The notes: generated by a model not told the origin, from the sequence alone. A stretch of 15,356 nt of DNA from Colivicinus sp022776215 (GCA_022776215.1 JALFIR010000057.1:1-15356), one strand, 5' to 3'; shown: positions 6,577-15,272, numbered from the stretch's first letter. Numbers and translations: made by a program.

Positions 6577-7763
6577 CTTTAATTCTTTCGCCGTTTTATG
6601 TAGCGATAATTTATTGGGTATGTAGAAGATGGTATAAGTTTATAAGTGCCTTAAATATTAAAAATAAAAGATTGGACTTTTGGCTTAAACATTTCTCGTG
6701 GTCAATGTTTCTTTTAACTATCTTTATCGGTTTAGCTTTTATCTTACCTGAAGATAATTTCTTAAGAAGACCCTTATTTAAAATAGGTGCTTATTGGCTG
6801 GGTATTAGTTTATATTTAATCCTATATGTTGCCCTAATTGATTTATTAAGATGGATTTATTCTAAGGTTTTTAAGGATAAGTATAATGATTTTTATGCTC
6901 GTACAATCTGTGCCTTATTAATCATTGTTTTAACAGGGGTTACTTCAATCTATGGCATCATCAATGCTAAGATTGTTAGAACTACTGAGTATGAGATTAC
7001 TATTAATAAGGATGGCGGTAATTTTAAAGAGATGACTATCGCGATGTTTGGCGATCCTCAATTTGGCTACAATATCGGTGAATATCATCTTAAACAAGCG
7101 GTTGATATCATCAATAAAAATGATGTTGACATTGTCTGTGTTGTTGGTGATATCTTTGATAATCAATATAGCGCTATTAAAAATCCTGATAAGCTAATTG
7201 ATTTGTTCAATCAAATAAAATCTAAATATGGTATGTATGCTGTGCTTGGTAATCACGATGTTGAAGAACCAATTCTTTGTGGTTTTACTTTTAATGATGA
7301 TGATATCAAAAACAAATTAGCTTCTAAGGAAATGCTAGATTTTATTAGAAAATCGGGTATGGTTCTTCTATATGATGAGAATGTAATCATTAATAATTCG
7401 GTTAACTTATATGGTAGAGCCGACCAAGAAAGACCAAATCTTGGTAATATCACTAGAAAAGAAAGTGGCGATTTATTTAAGGAAGTAGATGTAAGTAAAC
7501 CAATAATGGTCTTAGATCATGAGCCAAGAGAATATGATGAATTAGAGAAGGCTGGTGTTGACCTTATGATGGCAGGACACACCCATGATGGACAATTATT
7601 GCCAACTAAGATTGCGACTGATATTATATGGGAGAATCCTTATGGTCTATGGGTTAAGAATGCCTTCCATGCGATTACCACATCAGGCTTAGGTTTATTT
7701 GGTCCTAATATGCGTGTGGGTACGATTGCTGAAGTTTGTATTATTCATGTTAAATTTAGATAG
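6570..7763 (+). CDS. Membrane-anchored calcineurin-like metallophosphoesterase (YkuE-like)
   Basis: This is a predicted metal-dependent phosphoesterase; the substrate is unknown. Four hydrophobic segments (about 2-18, 43-60, 71-92 and 110-131) precede the catalytic domain (about 153-397), which probably sits on the outer face of the membrane, as proposed for related proteins. The metal-site motifs are GDPQFG (161-166), GDIFDN (193-198), GNHD (227-230), DHEP (H317) and GHTHDGQ (336-342). The first motif is normally D-x-H; here the histidine position is Q164. This may alter metal binding or reflect a subfamily trait. Related enzymes act on UDP-sugar lipids or other phosphoesters, but nothing here allows a choice. 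It overlaps the upstream membrane-protein gene, and its stop lies inside a terminator hairpin. Confidence 0.88.
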   Translation: MLALILSPFYVAIIYWVCRRWYKFISALNIKNKRLDFWLKHFSWSMFLLTIFIGLAFILPEDNFLRRPLFKIGAYWLGISLYLILYVALIDLLRWIYSKVFKDKYNDFYARTICALLIIVLTGVTSIYGIINAKIVRTTEYEITINKDGGNFKEMTIAMFGDPQFGYNIGEYHLKQAVDIINKNDVDIVCVVGDIFDNQYSAIKNPDKLIDLFNQIKSKYGMYAVLGNHDVEEPILCGFTFNDDDIKNKLASKEMLDFIRKSGMVLLYDENVIINNSVNLYGRADQERPNLGNITRKESGDLFKEVDVSKPIMVLDHEPREYDELEKAGVDLMMAGHTHDGQLLPTKIATDIIWENPYGLWVKNAFHAITTSGLGLFGPNMRVGTIAEVCIIHVKFR

Positions 7764-7784
7764 ATTGTAATACCTATCTTTTTT
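7758..7784 (+). terminator. Probable weak Rho-independent terminator after the phosphoesterase gene
   Basis: AGATAG (7758-7763) pairs with CTATCT (7774-7779) around a 10-base loop, followed by a T-run to 7784. The stem is only 6 bp and AT-rich, so termination may be partial and allow read-through into priA. The 5' arm contains the TAG stop codon of the upstream gene. Confidence 0.55.
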
Positions 7785-7791
7785 ATATAAT
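7765..7791 (+). promoter_or_regulatory. Probable promoter for priA, close to the start codon
   Basis: A perfect TATAAT (7786-7791) lies 6 bases before the priA ATG, with TTGTAA (7765-7770) as the best -35, 15 bases upstream and slightly short of the usual 17. The predicted transcription start falls at about 7797-7799, on the start codon itself. No ribosome binding site precedes the ATG, which fits a leaderless transcript. Confidence 0.5.
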
Positions 7792-7797
7792 TGAGAT

Positions 7798-9951
7798 ATG
7801 TATGTTGTATCAGTCTATGTGACCAATGATGCCTTGGCAGTAAATAAAACTTTTTCTTATAAATCGGATGATTATATTGAAAACTTTAAGAGAGTTAAAG
7901 TTATTTTTAATCATACAAAAACTAATGGTATCGTGGTTGCTTGTGTTGAAACTGATATCGAAGAGTTTGAAAAAACAAATGGATTTAAGTTATCTAGTAT
8001 TCTTGAGGTATTAGATCCTTTTCCTATCATTGATGAAAGACAATTTGAACTAGCAAAGTGGTTGTCAAGAACTACCATTTCACCTTTTATTAATTGTTTA
8101 AACACAATGTTACCTAAGCTACTTCAAACCACTAAGTCTTTTAAGGAGCCCCCTAAAGATGAGTTAGTTTATAAAAATGAAGGTGATTTTGATTTGACTT
8201 CTAAACAAGAAGAAATCTATTCATTGATTTATGATGGCATGAAGGCATCTGATGCCCGTAAATTATCTAGATTGATTTTTAATAAACTAAAGGAAAAGGG
8301 TTGTATCTATACAACATTTGTTGAAAAGGAAACACTAAAGTCAAATTTAATAATCAATGATAACTTTAAAGAGTTAACTAGTGATCAACAAAATGTATAT
8401 GATGAATTTCTAAATTCAGATAAAAGAATCTTTGAATTATTTGGGGTGACTGGTTCTGGTAAGACAGAAGTTTATTTACATTTAGCTAGACATTATCTAT
8501 CTATGGGTAAACAGGTTTTGATTATGGTACCTGAAATATCTTTAACACCTCAAATGATAAATAGAGTTAAAGAAAGATTTAATGATGTTATCTTTTATCA
8601 TTCGGCTTTAAGTGATAATGAAAGATACGCTCAATACAAGAAGGTAAAAGAGAATAAAGTTAGTATTGTGGTTGGTACTCGATCTTCCATCTTTTTACCA
8701 TTCAATGATTTGGGTTTGATTATTGTGGATGAGGAACATGATACTTCTTATAAACAAGATAGTACACCATGTTATTACGCGAAAAACGTGGTGATTAAAA
8801 GATGTATTGACTTTAATGCCAAGGCGATATTTGCCAGTGCTACACCATCTTTGGATTCATACACAAGGGCTTTAAAGGGTGAATATGGTTTATTAAAACT
8901 TCCTAATAGAATTAATCATACTTTACCAGAGATTAAGTTGGTTGATTTAACATGTGAAATTAAACAGAATCATAACTATATAATTTCTAAGGAATTAAAG
9001 GAACAAATTGATTTTACTTTAAACAATAATAAACAAGTAATTATTCTTTTAAATAGAAGGGGTTATGCGCCTATTGTTAAGTGTGGTGATTGTGGTACTA
9101 CTTTGATGTGTAAGGATTGTGATAATCCTCTTAATTATCATAAGGATATCGATGCCCTTAAGTGCCATACTTGTGGTAGGATTTATAAGAATGTAAGATA
9201 TTGTCCTAAGTGTAATAGCGATAATTTGATTTATTATGGTTTTGGTACTTTGAAGGTTGAGGAAGAATTAAGGAAGCTTTTCCCTAATGCTAAAATAGAT
9301 AGAATGGATAGGGATACTACCACAAGAAAAGATAGTCATGAAGAAATACTTAAGCGTTTTGGTAATAAAGAAATAGATATCTTGATTGGTACCCAAATGA
9401 TTGCCAAGGGTTTGGATTTTCCTGATGTGACTTTAGTTGGAATCTTAAATGCGGATGCAGGATTGGCTCATCAAGACTACAATAGTGCTAAATTAACTTT
9501 TGATTTACTGATGCAAGCAAGTGGTAGAAGCGGTAGAGCCGATAATAAGGGTTTAGTTTTAATTCAAGCTTTTAATATAGAACACTATGTCTTGAAGGCG
9601 GTTCTTAAACAAGACTATGATTATTTCTATCGTATTGAAATGAATTATAGGCATAAGACCTTATATCCGCCGTATGCTCATTTGTTGACGATATTTGTAT
9701 CTAGCGAGAAAAAAGAATTATTAGATTCAAGTGTTGATTATTTGACGAATCTTGTAGATAAGTTACCATATAAACATTATCGACCACTTGAATTAAATAG
9801 AATTAAGGGTAAGCATAGGACTAGGATTCTTATTAGTAATGATAAATTAAATCCCTTAATTAATGATGTTTGGGATATCATAGATAAGTATTTGAAAGAG
9901 AAAGGTAGGGCGTCAATTAAAGTTGATATAGACCCTTTATATTTAGAATAA
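7798..9951 (+). CDS. priA: PriA, primosomal replication-restart helicase
   Basis: PriA is a superfamily 2 3'-to-5' DNA helicase that recognises stalled forks and reloads the replisome. At 717 residues it is close to E. coli PriA (732) and shorter than the Bacillus protein (about 805). An N-terminal DNA-binding region (about 1-105) precedes Walker A GVTGSGKT (216-223), the DEEH box (311-314) and ASATPS (346-351). Eight zinc-binding cysteines follow (C429, C432, C438, C441, C456, C459, C469, C472). Late helicase motifs include GTQMIAKGLDFPDV (about 531-544) and QASGRSGR (about 573-580). All catalytic motifs are intact. There is no clear ribosome binding site, but the N-terminus VVSVYVTNDALAVNKTFSY fits the family start. 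Its TAA shares one base with the rsmB ATG. Confidence 0.97.
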   Translation: MYVVSVYVTNDALAVNKTFSYKSDDYIENFKRVKVIFNHTKTNGIVVACVETDIEEFEKTNGFKLSSILEVLDPFPIIDERQFELAKWLSRTTISPFINCLNTMLPKLLQTTKSFKEPPKDELVYKNEGDFDLTSKQEEIYSLIYDGMKASDARKLSRLIFNKLKEKGCIYTTFVEKETLKSNLIINDNFKELTSDQQNVYDEFLNSDKRIFELFGVTGSGKTEVYLHLARHYLSMGKQVLIMVPEISLTPQMINRVKERFNDVIFYHSALSDNERYAQYKKVKENKVSIVVGTRSSIFLPFNDLGLIIVDEEHDTSYKQDSTPCYYAKNVVIKRCIDFNAKAIFASATPSLDSYTRALKGEYGLLKLPNRINHTLPEIKLVDLTCEIKQNHNYIISKELKEQIDFTLNNNKQVIILLNRRGYAPIVKCGDCGTTLMCKDCDNPLNYHKDIDALKCHTCGRIYKNVRYCPKCNSDNLIYYGFGTLKVEEELRKLFPNAKIDRMDRDTTTRKDSHEEILKRFGNKEIDILIGTQMIAKGLDFPDVTLVGILNADAGLAHQDYNSAKLTFDLLMQASGRSGRADNKGLVLIQAFNIEHYVLKAVLKQDYDYFYRIEMNYRHKTLYPPYAHLLTIFVSSEKKELLDSSVDYLTNLVDKLPYKHYRPLELNRIKGKHRTRILISNDKLNPLINDVWDIIDKYLKEKGRASIKVDIDPLYLE

Positions 9952-11135
9952 TGAATCAAAGAAAAGTAGCATTTGAGATTATATATAAGACGATTAGTGA
10001 TAAAGCTTACACTAATCTTTTGATGCGTGAAAAGCTTAAGGAATTAGAGCCAATTCAAAGACCATTTGTGACCAATTTGGTTAATGGTGTTTTAAAGGAA
10101 TATGATTATTTGGTTTATCAGTTTAGGGACTATTTAAAGAATTCTACTTCTTTAAGAAACAAGATTATTATTGCGATGGCTCTATATGAAAGATATTATC
10201 TTTCTAGTGATGCCTATTATGTTAATAATGAATATGTAGAATTGGCTAATAAGCATGATAAGCCTTTTGTGAATGCTATTTTAAGAAAAGAATATGAATT
10301 TAAAAAAGGACCTGAGCATATTAATGAGTCATTACCTGAATGGATTTATAAATTACTTAAGAGTCAGTATGATGATGAAAGCTTTACTAGGATATTAATG
10401 AATTATAAAAGAATTCCAACTGTTTTCTATCGTCTAAATCATAATAAATGTAAGTATACTGATTTAAAGGATATTAATATCATCAATGAAGATATCTTTA
10501 CTTCTAATAAATCATTAGTTAATAGTGAAGAGTTTAAGAAGGGTTACTTCTATATCGAGGATATCAATTCATCTTCTTTAACTAAACATTTAGATTTAAA
10601 AGAAGATGATGTTTTATTAGATGTATGTTGTGCACCTGGCTCTAAGCTATTTAATTGTTTGGATGTTGTAAAACCAAACAACGCCTATAGTAACGAGCTA
10701 CATGAGCATCGTTTAGAATTAATAAGAGAAAGAGCTAAGTTATTAGGCTTTGATGGAGTGCATTATCTTAACTATGATGGTAGAATTTTAAGTGATGTTT
10801 TGGATGAGAAATTCGATAAGATTTTATTAGATGTACCTTGTTCTGGTCTAGGAACACTAGGTAGAAAGCCTGATCTTAAGTATCATTTAAGTCCATCTTC
10901 TTTGGATGAACTTCAAATGATTCAAAAGGGTTTACTTAATAATACAAGTAAATTATTAAAAACAAATGGCGAAATACTATATAGTACATGTACCCTTAAT
11001 AAGAAGGAGAACGGTAAGCAGGTTTTAGCTTTCTTAAAGGAACATGAGGAATTTAGTTTAAAAGAAGAAGATACAATCATTAATGATTTGGGTGATTGTT
11101 TCTATTATGCAGTATTAAAAAAGGAAGACAAATGA
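9951..11135 (+). CDS. rsmB: RsmB-like 16S rRNA (cytosine-C5) methyltransferase
   Basis: RsmB methylates C967 (E. coli numbering) of 16S rRNA using S-adenosylmethionine. The 394-residue protein has an N-terminal NusB-like helical RNA-binding domain (about 1-125) and a C-terminal Rossmann methyltransferase domain. Methyltransferase motifs are LDVCCAPGSK (about 223-232, SAM binding), LLDVPCSGLGTLGRKPD (about 292-308, with C297) and YSTCTLNKKEN (about 344-354, with the likely nucleophile C347). The SAM motif departs from the common CAAPGGKT, having GSK in place of GGK. The protein is shorter than the usual 430-450 residues, mostly through a compact middle section. In Bacillus def and fmt separate priA from this gene; here it abuts priA directly. 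Confidence 0.93.
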   Translation: MNQRKVAFEIIYKTISDKAYTNLLMREKLKELEPIQRPFVTNLVNGVLKEYDYLVYQFRDYLKNSTSLRNKIIIAMALYERYYLSSDAYYVNNEYVELANKHDKPFVNAILRKEYEFKKGPEHINESLPEWIYKLLKSQYDDESFTRILMNYKRIPTVFYRLNHNKCKYTDLKDINIINEDIFTSNKSLVNSEEFKKGYFYIEDINSSSLTKHLDLKEDDVLLDVCCAPGSKLFNCLDVVKPNNAYSNELHEHRLELIRERAKLLGFDGVHYLNYDGRILSDVLDEKFDKILLDVPCSGLGTLGRKPDLKYHLSPSSLDELQMIQKGLLNNTSKLLKTNGEILYSTCTLNKKENGKQVLAFLKEHEEFSLKEEDTIINDLGDCFYYAVLKKEDK

Positions 11136-12169
11136 ATTTAATTTACGATTTAGATTTAACAGATTTAGAAAATTATTTAGTTTCTATTGGTTTGAAGCCT
11201 TTTAGAGCTAAACAAATATTTAAGTGGCTATATGAGAAAAGAGTCACTTCTTTTGATTGCATGAGTGATATTTCTAAGGATTTGAAGGCTAAATTAAATG
11301 AAGACTTTATTTTTCATGAATTTAAGATTAGAAACAAACAAGAATCAAAGGATGGCACCGTTAAATTCTTATTTGAACTAGAAGATGGTGCTTTGATTGA
11401 ATCGGTATTAATGGTTTTTGAATATGGATATTCAGCATGTTTATCTTCTCAAGTTGGTTGTAATATGGGGTGTTCTTTCTGTGCTTCTGGTCTTCTTAAG
11501 AAACAAAGAGATTTAAGTCCTGGGGAGATTGTTTTACAAGCTTTAGCTATTCAGAAATTTTTGGATGAAAAAGAAGCTAGATTAGACAATCTGGTAATCA
11601 TGGGAACAGGCGAACCTTTTGATAATTATGATAATTTGTTGAAGGCCTTAGCTATCTTAAATAGTCCTTATGGCTTACAAATTGGTGCTCGTCATATTTC
11701 GGTATCAACTTGCGGTTTAGCGCCTAAGATTGAGAAGTTTGCGGATGAGAAGCTACAATACAATTTAGCTATTTCTTTACATGCGGCTAATGATGAATTA
11801 AGAAATAAATTGATGCCTATTAATAAAGCTTATAACTTAGAAAGATTAATGGATGCGATTAATTATTATGAATCTAAGTCGAATCGTAGAATTACTTTTG
11901 AATATCTTTTGATTGCAGGGGTTAATGATGGCGTTAATGATGCGGATGACTTGCAGAAATTATTAAAGGGTAGAAATGCTTATATTAATTTAATTCCTTA
12001 TAATGAGGTTAAGGAAAATGAATATAAGAGTACTAGTCCTAAGGATACTTTGAGGTTTTATGACTTGTTAAAGAAAAGAGGATTAAGCGTTACTCTAAGA
12101 CAAAAAAGAGGAACAGATATAGATGCAGCTTGTGGACAATTAAGGGCGAAGGAGATGTTAGGTGATTGA
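11132..12169 (+). CDS. rlmN: RlmN, 23S rRNA (adenine-2503-C2)/tRNA methyltransferase
   Basis: RlmN is a radical-SAM enzyme that methylates C2 of A2503 in 23S rRNA and, in some bacteria, A37 of tRNAs. From ATG 11132 it is 345 residues, the normal size. The radical-SAM cluster ligands are C110, C114 and C117 in GCNMGCSFCASG. VIMGTGEPFDNYDN is the SAM-binding GEP motif. The C-terminal RGTDIDAACGQL (about 326-337) carries C334, the cysteine that accepts the methyl group. ATG 11132 overlaps the rsmB TGA as ATGA and has AAGGA six bases upstream, so it is preferred over an upstream in-frame ATG at 11096 within rsmB. Confidence 0.96.
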   Translation: MNLIYDLDLTDLENYLVSIGLKPFRAKQIFKWLYEKRVTSFDCMSDISKDLKAKLNEDFIFHEFKIRNKQESKDGTVKFLFELEDGALIESVLMVFEYGYSACLSSQVGCNMGCSFCASGLLKKQRDLSPGEIVLQALAIQKFLDEKEARLDNLVIMGTGEPFDNYDNLLKALAILNSPYGLQIGARHISVSTCGLAPKIEKFADEKLQYNLAISLHAANDELRNKLMPINKAYNLERLMDAINYYESKSNRRITFEYLLIAGVNDGVNDADDLQKLLKGRNAYINLIPYNEVKENEYKSTSPKDTLRFYDLLKKRGLSVTLRQKRGTDIDAACGQLRAKEMLGD

Positions 12170-12890
12170 TTATTATTGTTTAAGCGATGTTGGTTTACAT
12201 CGTCTTACTAATCAAGACTCATATATGAGTGCTACTAATGATAGTGGCGATTTTCTTACGCTTGTTTGTGATGGCATTGGCGGTGGTAAAGCAGGTGATG
12301 TAGCTTCTAGTAAGACGGCAGAATATATTAAGGAACGTTTTACTAATACTTCTTTTACAAGTCTTTGTGATGCTAAAAGTAAGATGTCTAATTTAATTGA
12401 GGATTGTAATAAATATATTTATTCTTTATCAATTACTAATGAAAAATATCTTGGCATGGGTACTACTTTAACTGGTGTTTTGATCACCTCTTTTGGCTGT
12501 TTAACCTTAAATGTTGGTGATAGTAGAACCTATGGTGTTTTAGACAAGAAGTTGTTTAGATTAACTAATGATCATACCTATGTTAATGAGAAGCTAGAGA
12601 AGGGTGAAATCTCTTATAAGGAGAGTTTAACTCATCCTAAGCGTCATTATTTAACAAGGGCTATTGGTGTTTTTGATTATGTGAATAGTGATATTCATAA
12701 GATCAAGGATATGGACATGTTTATGTTGTGCTCTGATGGCTTATGTGGTTATGTTAGTGATAATGAGATTATCAATATTTTAGATAATTTAGAATATGAT
12801 ACTTTAAAGAAAAAAGCTGATGCGCTTTTGAAGCTGGCACTAAAAAAAGGAGGCTATGACAATGTTACGATTGTCATAGTTAAGAAATGA
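12162..12890 (+). CDS. prpC: PrpC/Stp-type PP2C serine/threonine phosphatase
   Basis: This is a metal-dependent PP2C phosphatase, the usual partner that removes phosphate from PrkC and its substrates. The 242-residue protein has all core motifs: DVGLHRLTNQDSY (about 9-21), CDGIGGGKAGD (about 36-46), MGTTLTG, LNVGDSRTYG, DHTYVN, HYLTRAIG, MLCSDGLCGYV and GGYDNVTIVIV at the C-terminus. There is no membrane segment, so it is cytosolic. The start is GTG 12162, with AAGGAG (12149-12154) seven bases upstream, and it overlaps rlmN by 8 bases. Its stop overlaps the kinase start as ATGA, tying phosphatase and kinase output together. Confidence 0.95.
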   Translation: MIDYYCLSDVGLHRLTNQDSYMSATNDSGDFLTLVCDGIGGGKAGDVASSKTAEYIKERFTNTSFTSLCDAKSKMSNLIEDCNKYIYSLSITNEKYLGMGTTLTGVLITSFGCLTLNVGDSRTYGVLDKKLFRLTNDHTYVNEKLEKGEISYKESLTHPKRHYLTRAIGVFDYVNSDIHKIKDMDMFMLCSDGLCGYVSDNEIINILDNLEYDTLKKKADALLKLALKKGGYDNVTIVIVKK

Positions 12891-14548
12891 AGATAGCTAA
12901 TAGATATGAGGTTATAAGAGAAATCGGCAAGGGTGGTATGGCTAATGTCTACCTAGCTTTTGATACGATTTTAAATCGTCAGGTTGCCATTAAGATTTTA
13001 AAGGGTGATATGGCAAATGATCCTGTTTCTTTGGAAAGATTTAAAAGAGAAGCCAATACTTCAACTAAACTATTCCATCCTAATGCGGTAGAAGTTTATG
13101 ATGTTGGTGAACAAGGAAACATGCACTATATTGTCATGGAATATGTTAAGGGTCATACGCTTAAACAGTTAATTCAAAGAAGAGGTGCTTTGCCTCCAAA
13201 AGAAGCTGTTTGGATTATGAAACAATTAACTGGAGCTTTATTACAGGCTCATAAGAATGGGATAATCCATAGAGATATCAAGAGTCAAAATGTTTTGATT
13301 AAGGATGATGGTACTGTTAAGCTAGCTGATTTTGGTATTGCGGTATTAAATGATGCGATGCAGCTAACTTCTAAGGGTTCAATCTTGGGCTCGGTTCATT
13401 ATTTAGCTCCTGAGCTTGCCAAGGGTGGTCAGGCAACTATGCAATCAGATATCTATTCTTTGGGTATTGTTTTTTATGAGCTTTTAACTGGTGATGTACC
13501 TTTTAAGGCTGATAGTCCTGTACAGGTGGCCTTAGAACATATTAATAAGGATGTACCAAGGGTTCGCAAGTTTAATCCTGATATTCCAGTGAGTGTTGAA
13601 AACATCGTAGTGAAAGCAACCGCTCGATCACTTGAGGAAAGATATGATAATGCAGCTATTATGCTTAAGGACTTAGAGAGATGTCTAAGTAAGGATGCGA
13701 TGAATGATAAACCAATTGTGCTTGTAAAGAGCTCTATGGTTTCAATGAAGAGTAATGAGGTTAAGGACTTTAAGAAAAAGAAGAAGTCAAAGACTACAAG
13801 TAAGTTAAGTTCCGCTTTTATTATTGTCTTATCGATTCTTTCATTACTAGCGATACTTATTATTCTAATGTTGACAGGTGTTATAGGGCCTAAGAATAAA
13901 CCAGTTACGGTTCCAAGTATTAAGGGTTTATCTTTAACGGTTGCTGAAGATGTCTTGAGTCCCTTGGGTTTGGGTATTGATAGTTCAAATATTAAGTGGG
14001 TGATGACCGATGATACAAAGGCTAATATCGTTATTGATTCTGATCCTAAGGAAGGTGACTTGGTGGAAAAGGGCACCAAGTTAGTTGTAACAGTATCTGA
14101 GGGTTGTTATGCCACTATTGGTAATTATGTAGGCCTTAAGGTTGAAGATGTCAAGGGTATCTTACAATCAAAGAATTTTACTGTGAAGACTATTGGTGTT
14201 GAGTCTGATAAGGAAGAGGGTACAATTTTAGAACAGAGTATGACTGCTGGTTCTAAATATAATCCTGATGTGGCTAATGAGATTACTTTGACTTATGCGA
14301 CAAGTAGTACTTATATGATTCCTTTTGATATCTTGGGTAAAAATGTTGATGATGTTGTTAATATGTTTAAGGAGTTAAACTTTAATGTAAGCAAGGATGA
14401 GGTTGCTTATGAGAGTTTAACCGATAATCAAAAGAAATATGAAGCTAATACGGTTGTAGGATGTGATCCTAGTGCTGGTACTTTGTATTCACAAAATGGT
14501 GAATCTTGTATTCATTTAATGTATTATACGGAAAAGAAAGAAGGTTAA
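12887..14548 (+). CDS. prkC: PrkC-type membrane serine/threonine kinase with PASTA domains
   Basis: This is a eukaryotic-type kinase that senses peptidoglycan fragments or lipid II outside the cell and phosphorylates cytosolic targets. The kinase domain (about 7-265) has the glycine loop GKGGMANVY (14-22), catalytic K36, alpha-C E55, HRDIKSQN (128-135), DFG (148-150) and APE (174-176). A lysine-rich juxtamembrane stretch (about 293-306) leads into one TM segment (about 308-334). The outer part (about 338-550) reads as three PASTA repeats, roughly 338-406, 407-472 and 475-548, the last less regular. At 553 residues it is somewhat shorter than Bacillus PrkC (about 650). The pairing with prpC and the position before rpe match the Firmicutes arrangement, though rsgA is missing between them. 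Confidence 0.96.
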   Translation: MKIANRYEVIREIGKGGMANVYLAFDTILNRQVAIKILKGDMANDPVSLERFKREANTSTKLFHPNAVEVYDVGEQGNMHYIVMEYVKGHTLKQLIQRRGALPPKEAVWIMKQLTGALLQAHKNGIIHRDIKSQNVLIKDDGTVKLADFGIAVLNDAMQLTSKGSILGSVHYLAPELAKGGQATMQSDIYSLGIVFYELLTGDVPFKADSPVQVALEHINKDVPRVRKFNPDIPVSVENIVVKATARSLEERYDNAAIMLKDLERCLSKDAMNDKPIVLVKSSMVSMKSNEVKDFKKKKKSKTTSKLSSAFIIVLSILSLLAILIILMLTGVIGPKNKPVTVPSIKGLSLTVAEDVLSPLGLGIDSSNIKWVMTDDTKANIVIDSDPKEGDLVEKGTKLVVTVSEGCYATIGNYVGLKVEDVKGILQSKNFTVKTIGVESDKEEGTILEQSMTAGSKYNPDVANEITLTYATSSTYMIPFDILGKNVDDVVNMFKELNFNVSKDEVAYESLTDNQKKYEANTVVGCDPSAGTLYSQNGESCIHLMYYTEKKEG

Positions 14549-14551
14549 TTT

Positions 14552-15196
14552 ATGATACTTGCTCCCTCAATTTTATCTTTAGATTATGCTCAATTTTCTA
14601 AACAATTAGAGATAGTTAATGAAAAGTGTAAATGGATTCACTTTGATGTTATGGATGGTCACTTTGTCCCTAATATTAGTTTTGGTCCTGATATTTTTAA
14701 AGCATTTAGACATAATTCATCATTATTCATGGATGTGCATTTAATGGTAAGTGATCCCATCTTTATTGGCGATATGTTTGTGAAAGCTGGAGCTGATGGT
14801 ATTACTTTCCATTTTGAAGCATGTGATGATATTTATGCTTGTATAGATACAATTGCTCATTTTAAGAATTTACATGTAAAGGTTGGTGTTTCTATTAAAC
14901 CAGGTACTAGTGTTGAACAGATTATTCCTTTATTGAAGTATGTTGACTTAGTGCTTGTAATGAGTGTTGAACCAGGTTTTGGTGGTCAAAAGTTCATGGA
15001 AGATTCTTTGAGTAAGATTGAACAATTAGATAAGTATCGTAAGGAAAATGATTTGAGTTATTTGATTGAAGTGGATGGCGGCATCAACGACAAGAATATC
15101 TATAAAGTATCAAGTGTAGGTTGTGATGTAGCCGTTGCCGGGTCTAGCGTCTTTAAGGGTGATATTGAAGAGAATATTAGGAACTTAAGTATTTAG
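14552..15196 (+). CDS. rpe: Ribulose-phosphate 3-epimerase
   Basis: Rpe interconverts D-ribulose 5-phosphate and D-xylulose 5-phosphate in the pentose phosphate pathway. The 214-residue TIM barrel is full length. It begins with LAPSILSLD (S6) and contains WIHFDVMDGHFVPN (metal ligands H30 and D32), MDVHLMV (H63), MSVEPGFGGQKF (about 137-148, a phosphate-side loop) and EVDGGIND with catalytic D175. The AGSSVFKG near the end closes the phosphate site. The ATG lies 3 bases after the prkC stop, with AAGG just upstream, so it is co-transcribed with the kinase. Its stop codon lies in the loop side of the following terminator stem. Confidence 0.97.
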   Translation: MILAPSILSLDYAQFSKQLEIVNEKCKWIHFDVMDGHFVPNISFGPDIFKAFRHNSSLFMDVHLMVSDPIFIGDMFVKAGADGITFHFEACDDIYACIDTIAHFKNLHVKVGVSIKPGTSVEQIIPLLKYVDLVLVMSVEPGFGGQKFMEDSLSKIEQLDKYRKENDLSYLIEVDGGINDKNIYKVSSVGCDVAVAGSSVFKGDIEENIRNLSI

Positions 15197-15207
15197 GTTC
15201 CTTTTTT
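15179..15207 (+). terminator. Rho-independent terminator after rpe
   Basis: AGGAACTTAA (15179-15188) pairs with TTTAGGTTCCT (the 3' arm, 15193-15202), giving a 10-bp stem with one G-U pair and a 4-base loop. The T-tract runs 15202-15207. The rpe TAG (15194-15196) is within the 3' arm. This closes the priA-rpe transcription unit. Confidence 0.88.
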
Positions 15208-15244
15208 AATTTTAAACATAAAAATTTGATAACTTAAATCAAGT

Positions 15245-15272
15245 ACTTTTTGATAAAAAGTGAAAATTTTTT
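15245..15272. repeat. AT-rich inverted repeat in the right-hand intergenic region
   Basis: ACTTTTT (15245-15251) and AAAAAGT (15255-15261) form a perfect 7-bp inverted repeat with a 3-base loop, followed after GAAAA by six Ts (15267-15272). The thin, AT-rich stem makes a real terminator uncertain. Confidence 0.35.

Noticed and set aside
11096..11131. Upstream in-frame ATG extending RlmN by 12 residues
   Set aside because: It lies in the rsmB coding end without a ribosome binding site, while ATG 11132 has a good one and the ATGA coupling.
13474..14079. Minus-strand open frame of 201 codons opposite prkC
   Set aside because: It lies entirely within the well-supported kinase/PASTA gene, has a low-complexity translation rich in Leu, Ser and Ile, and shows no recognisable domain. 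It is a shadow of the sense codon bias.
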